Shown here piece after piece: positions 61,355-64,000 of a stretch of DNA of 64,000 nt (within the stretch, counting starts at the first letter, position 1; each line of letters begins with the position of its first letter). This DNA is from Aalborgiella sp043740415 (GTDB lineage: Bacteria > Pseudomonadota > Gammaproteobacteria > Burkholderiales > Burkholderiaceae_C): the NCBI GenBank assembly GCA_043740415.1, contig JAYUCJ010000152.1, forward strand, positions 5,715 through 69,714. The letters run 5' to 3'. The position numbers and the translations under genes were made by a program. Below the pieces are notes generated by a model. It searched no databases, was not told the DNA's origin, and worked only from the letters and a program-made list of their open reading frames with translations.

Positions 61355-62533
61355 ATGACAACACCTCAAAATTCATCCGAGCTGCCTGCATCGCATGCGC
61401 GATCAAGTCCAGCCGCCATGGTCATCGCCACTTTGGCAGTGGTCGGTGCGCTATGGTGGGGGCAACGCTTTCTTATACCTTTGGCTGCCGGTTTGATGCT
61501 GGCTATCTTGGTGATGCCTTTGACAGTACGGCTCACCCATTGGTTACACAGCGTGGTGGTCGCCACCACGTTGACGCTGCTGATTGTGATTGGCGTACTG
61601 GCGATAGCTGCCATGGCGTTTGGCGGGCAATTTGTGCGTGTCATAGAACGTGCGCCTGAGATGATCAGCATGGTGGCGCAGCAATTGGCTGAAACGGAAC
61701 CCGGTGTAAACAGTGTTTTGAGCCGCGCCCGTGTTGCCCTGCACGAGCTTGACATGGCAGCCGACCGATTGGTTGCGGGCAAGCCACTTCGGTCCGGCCG
61801 TCGACCTGTGGCCGTCTCACCAACTAGCCCTACTAGCCAGCCGCAGACACCTCAACCAAACAACAACATCACCGCCGGTGCGACAGTTGCTTTGCGGGAA
61901 ACAGCAATGAACGGGTCAACTGTGCTGCTCGGCTTCACAGCCAATCTCAGCGTGATTCTTTTCATTGCTTTTTTTGTGCTGACGGGCGGCAAGCCTTTGA
62001 CTGAAAAGTTCTTGAATTTATGGAGTTATACGCCGCAGGCGCATGACCATGCCAAGCGCGCATTGCTCGAATCAGCACGGCAAATTCGTATGTACTGTGC
62101 CGTCTTGGCGGTGACCAATACCTTGATTGGTCTTTGTGTGTGGATCGCCTTCAAACTTGCAGATTTACCCGATGCAGCTGGCTGGGGCGTTGCGGCTGGG
62201 GTCTTGCACCTTGTGCCCTATTTAGGTATGGCGGTACTTACCGCTTTAGGCGCAGCGGAGACTTTTTTGGTGCACGAAACACTGAGCATGGCTTTCGGCA
62301 TGGCATTGTTTATCATTATTTTGTCCACACTCATAGGCACCATCGGCACCGCATGGTTACAAGGGCGCGCCGCAAAAATGAATTCAGCGGCCGTCTTCAT
62401 CGGTTTGGTATTTTGGGGCGCACTCTGGGGTATTTGGGGGCTTTTTTTAGGTCCCGCCCTGGTGGTGCTAATTAAAGTTTTGGCCGAGCATTCGCGTCAC
62501 GCTGGGCGATTTGCAATGCTCATGCAAGGCTAA
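61355..62533 (+). CDS. AI-2E-family transporter
   Basis: This 392-residue membrane protein has the AI-2E layout: two helical clusters (about 22-95 and 190-375) with a central soluble linker rich in Pro/Ser/Gln (about 145-175). LGAAETFLVHETL and FWGALWGIWGLFLGPALVVLIKV are typical. Family members export autoinducer-2 or ions; the substrate here is unknown. Confidence 0.88.
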   Translation: MTTPQNSSELPASHARSSPAAMVIATLAVVGALWWGQRFLIPLAAGLMLAILVMPLTVRLTHWLHSVVVATTLTLLIVIGVLAIAAMAFGGQFVRVIERAPEMISMVAQQLAETEPGVNSVLSRARVALHELDMAADRLVAGKPLRSGRRPVAVSPTSPTSQPQTPQPNNNITAGATVALRETAMNGSTVLLGFTANLSVILFIAFFVLTGGKPLTEKFLNLWSYTPQAHDHAKRALLESARQIRMYCAVLAVTNTLIGLCVWIAFKLADLPDAAGWGVAAGVLHLVPYLGMAVLTALGAAETFLVHETLSMAFGMALFIIILSTLIGTIGTAWLQGRAAKMNSAAVFIGLVFWGALWGIWGLFLGPALVVLIKVLAEHSRHAGRFAMLMQG

Positions 62534-62552
62534 AACTGAGATCTCGTTAGAT

Positions 62553-63284
62553 TTAAGCGGCCAGCGGCAAAGGTAATAATTTGAAGTAGCCCTTTTTCGA
62601 AAAGGCATAGCATTCACATGCGTGCCTTTCCAGCCGCTGTCTGTCATGCACAACGATATGGCCACGGCTGTATTGAATAGCGCCCTCATGCTGCAGTTTT
62701 AGCGCTGCAGCCGTCACACCCTCACGCCGCACACCCAACAAACTTGCCATCGCCTCTTGCGTGATCAGCAGTTCGTTGGAAGTTGCCCTGTCTAGACCTT
62801 GCAACAACCGACGGCTGAGCTGTTGGTCAATCGAATGATACCGATTACAAACAGCGGTTTGCGACACTTGTGAGAACATGTCATGCGCGTAGTTGAGCAT
62901 GAGTTTCATGATCGGGTTGCTGAATTCCATGGCATTTTTCAGTGAATTCGCGCTGAGGCGAAAAGCCATACCCGCACTTTGCACGTTGGCTTCATGCGGT
63001 GCCACATCGCCGCCCATGAAGAGTGAGACGCCAACGACGCCTTCGTTGCCAACCACAGCAATTTCTGCCGTTTCTCCATCCTGCGTCATATAAACCATAG
63101 AGATCACGGCAGAGGTCGGAAAATACACTTGGCCATGCGTTCTGCCTGGCTCAAACAGCACCTGACCAACGCTCAACTCTACCGGCTCAAGCAACGACTG
63201 CCAACGCTGCCATTCTGCGCATGGAAAGGCCGCCAGTAAGTGATTATGTCGTGGGTCTTGAAGGCTGTGGATTTGTGGTTTCAT
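62553..63284 (-). CDS. Crp/Fnr-family transcriptional regulator
   Basis: This 243-residue protein has a cyclic-nucleotide-binding-like domain (about 20-140) with GQVLFEPG and VYFPTSAVISMV, and a C-terminal winged helix (about 160-225, LLITQEAMASLLGVRREGVTAAALKLQHEG). It lacks the Fnr cysteines and the arginine/serine cAMP pocket of Crp. It is the subfamily often seen near general stress genes. It lies convergent to the AI-2E gene. Confidence 0.88.
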   Translation of the reverse strand: MKPQIHSLQDPRHNHLLAAFPCAEWQRWQSLLEPVELSVGQVLFEPGRTHGQVYFPTSAVISMVYMTQDGETAEIAVVGNEGVVGVSLFMGGDVAPHEANVQSAGMAFRLSANSLKNAMEFSNPIMKLMLNYAHDMFSQVSQTAVCNRYHSIDQQLSRRLLQGLDRATSNELLITQEAMASLLGVRREGVTAAALKLQHEGAIQYSRGHIVVHDRQRLERHACECYAFSKKGYFKLLPLPLAA

Positions 63285-63412
63285 GGGTCACTCGTATCGT
63301 GTAAGAGCTTTCATCATGCGCACAACCAGCAATTCAAGATATCAGAAGTTACCGTTTGTTAATGTCGGATAGAACCTACAGTCATGTACATACGAGAAAA
63401 GGAGCGCTAAGA

Positions 63413-63520
63413 ATGAAACGCTATGTATGCCAGCTAACAGACAGCATCTCCTCAAGGTCCTATTCTTTGGGTGTTAAATCAGTAAACCACACCGTATTCG
63501 GGCTTGATTTGCTGGTTTAA
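63413..63520 (+). CDS. Possible 35-residue peptide
   Basis: The ATG is preceded by AAAAGGAGCGCTAAG, a good ribosome-binding site in the 274-bp gap before the glycine-zipper gene. The frame MKRYVCQLTDS... ends at TAA 63520. There is no recognisable domain. It may be a real small protein or a chance ORF in the leader of the next gene. Confidence 0.3.
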   Translation: MKRYVCQLTDSISSRSYSLGVKSVNHTVFGLDLLV

Positions 63521-63558
63521 ACAACTCTGTAAAAATATATCATTGAAAGAGGAATCTT

Positions 63559-63774
63559 ATGAATACGATCAACAAACTAACACTCAACGTCGCCGCGATT
63601 GCCTTGCTTGCTGGGCTGAGTGGCTGCGCGGGTATGTCCCAACGCGATCAAAACACGGCCGTTGGCGCAGGTATTGGTGCCATTGGTGGTTCAATCCTAA
63701 CCAATGGCAGTGCAATAGGCACGATTGGTGGCGCTGCTGTGGGCGGCGTTATTGGCAACCAAGTCAGACCATAA
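63559..63774 (+). CDS. Glycine-zipper lipoprotein (OsmB-like)
   Basis: This 71-residue lipoprotein (LAGLSGCAG, Cys23) has a glycine-zipper helix hairpin (GAGIGAIGG...GTIGGAAVGGVIGN). It resembles osmotically induced OsmB. Such proteins insert into the outer membrane and are induced by osmotic or envelope stress. AGAGGAA precedes the ATG. Confidence 0.82.
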   Translation: MNTINKLTLNVAAIALLAGLSGCAGMSQRDQNTAVGAGIGAIGGSILTNGSAIGTIGGAAVGGVIGNQVRP

Positions 63775-63782
63775 CAGCGTCG

Positions 63783-64000
63783 TTATTTGGTTTTGGGTAG
63801 TGTCAAAATTTTTGCTGACAGCAAGGTTTCTGCAAAAAAGCTTAATAAAGCCAGCAAAAAAGACACCACGCCGACCATGAACGTTACCGTTGCCGTACGG
63901 GCGAAATTGACCTCTAAGGTTTCGCCGAAAAAGAGGAAGACGATGGTAGAGCCGATCAAAATCGCGCACATAATCAAGAGCGCAATGCACCAGTTGACGA
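63783..64000 (-). CDS. DUF2721-like membrane protein, partial
   Basis: The frame is open to the window edge, so the N-terminus lies outside. The visible 70-odd residues contain two membrane segments (LLIMCAILIGSTIVFLFF and VTFMVGVVSFLLALLSFFAE) and end in LPKTK. The pattern agrees with the C-terminus of DUF2721 proteins. The function is unknown. Confidence 0.65.
   Translation of the reverse strand, partial: VNWCIALLIMCAILIGSTIVFLFFGETLEVNFARTATVTFMVGVVSFLLALLSFFAETLLSAKILTLPKTK

Overview
The window is a stretch of chromosome from a betaproteobacterium. It is very probably a member of the Burkholderiales, family Comamonadaceae. The evidence is the housekeeping gene content and order (yajC-secD-secF, def-fmt next to LysM-dprA, purE-purK, a type 2 PyrF, a large arginine/lysine decarboxylase) and the dispersed repeat that translates as VRPEPVEG, common in this group. 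The genus cannot be fixed from the sequence alone. No tRNA or rRNA gene was seen; the only recognised stable RNA is RNase P RNA (rnpB).

Layout. 0-20.7 kb is core chromosome: pyrF, two EamA exporters, a UDG-rimI-tsaB operon, dacB, gcr, thiL, an MFS exporter, a PIN/AbrB toxin-antitoxin pair, a LysR/tautomerase divergon, a MocR/DUF2917 divergon, Sua5, purK-purE and cnoX. 20.7-25.7 kb is an A+T-rich accessory block: a lipoprotein, a DUF2971 protein, a membrane protein and three different toxin-antitoxin modules in a row. Each module is separated from the next by a copy of the 3' end of purC, the gene at which the array ends. 25.7-50.1 kb returns to core genes: purC, a P19/Met-rich peptide/multicopper oxidase cluster, pyk, azlCD-fmt-def, LysM-dprA, secDF-yajC, Smr, glmU, an M20 amidase, SPFH/NfeD, a basic amino-acid decarboxylase and a DUF3501/Fe-S/rubrerythrin cluster with a structured leader. 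50.3-58.8 kb is an A+T-rich bacteriocin-type peptide export locus: HlyD adaptor, C39-peptidase ABC transporter, double-glycine peptides, two CPBP-like membrane proteins and a C13-type lipoprotein. It abuts a rubrerythrin gene that has lost its 5' half. 58.8-64 kb holds rnpB and a group of envelope/stress genes: sorbosone-dehydrogenase-like lipoprotein, DUF3309, collagen-like lipoprotein, AI-2E exporter, Crp regulator and glycine-zipper lipoprotein.

Three signals stand out. First, a roughly 45-bp palindromic element (called here the AINTP element, after its usual translation A-I-N-T-P) recurs at least eleven times. Six copies lie inside conserved genes (a UDG, thiL, tsaC/Sua5, cnoX, fmt, glmU) without breaking the frame, in both orientations and in more than one reading frame. 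Second, toxin-antitoxin cassettes appear to have been stacked at the 3' end of purC. Third, the peptide-export locus shows one apparently intact and two decayed copies of one double-glycine peptide, a partial duplication of the transporter's 5' end, and a cysteine-protease-like lipoprotein of unknown role.
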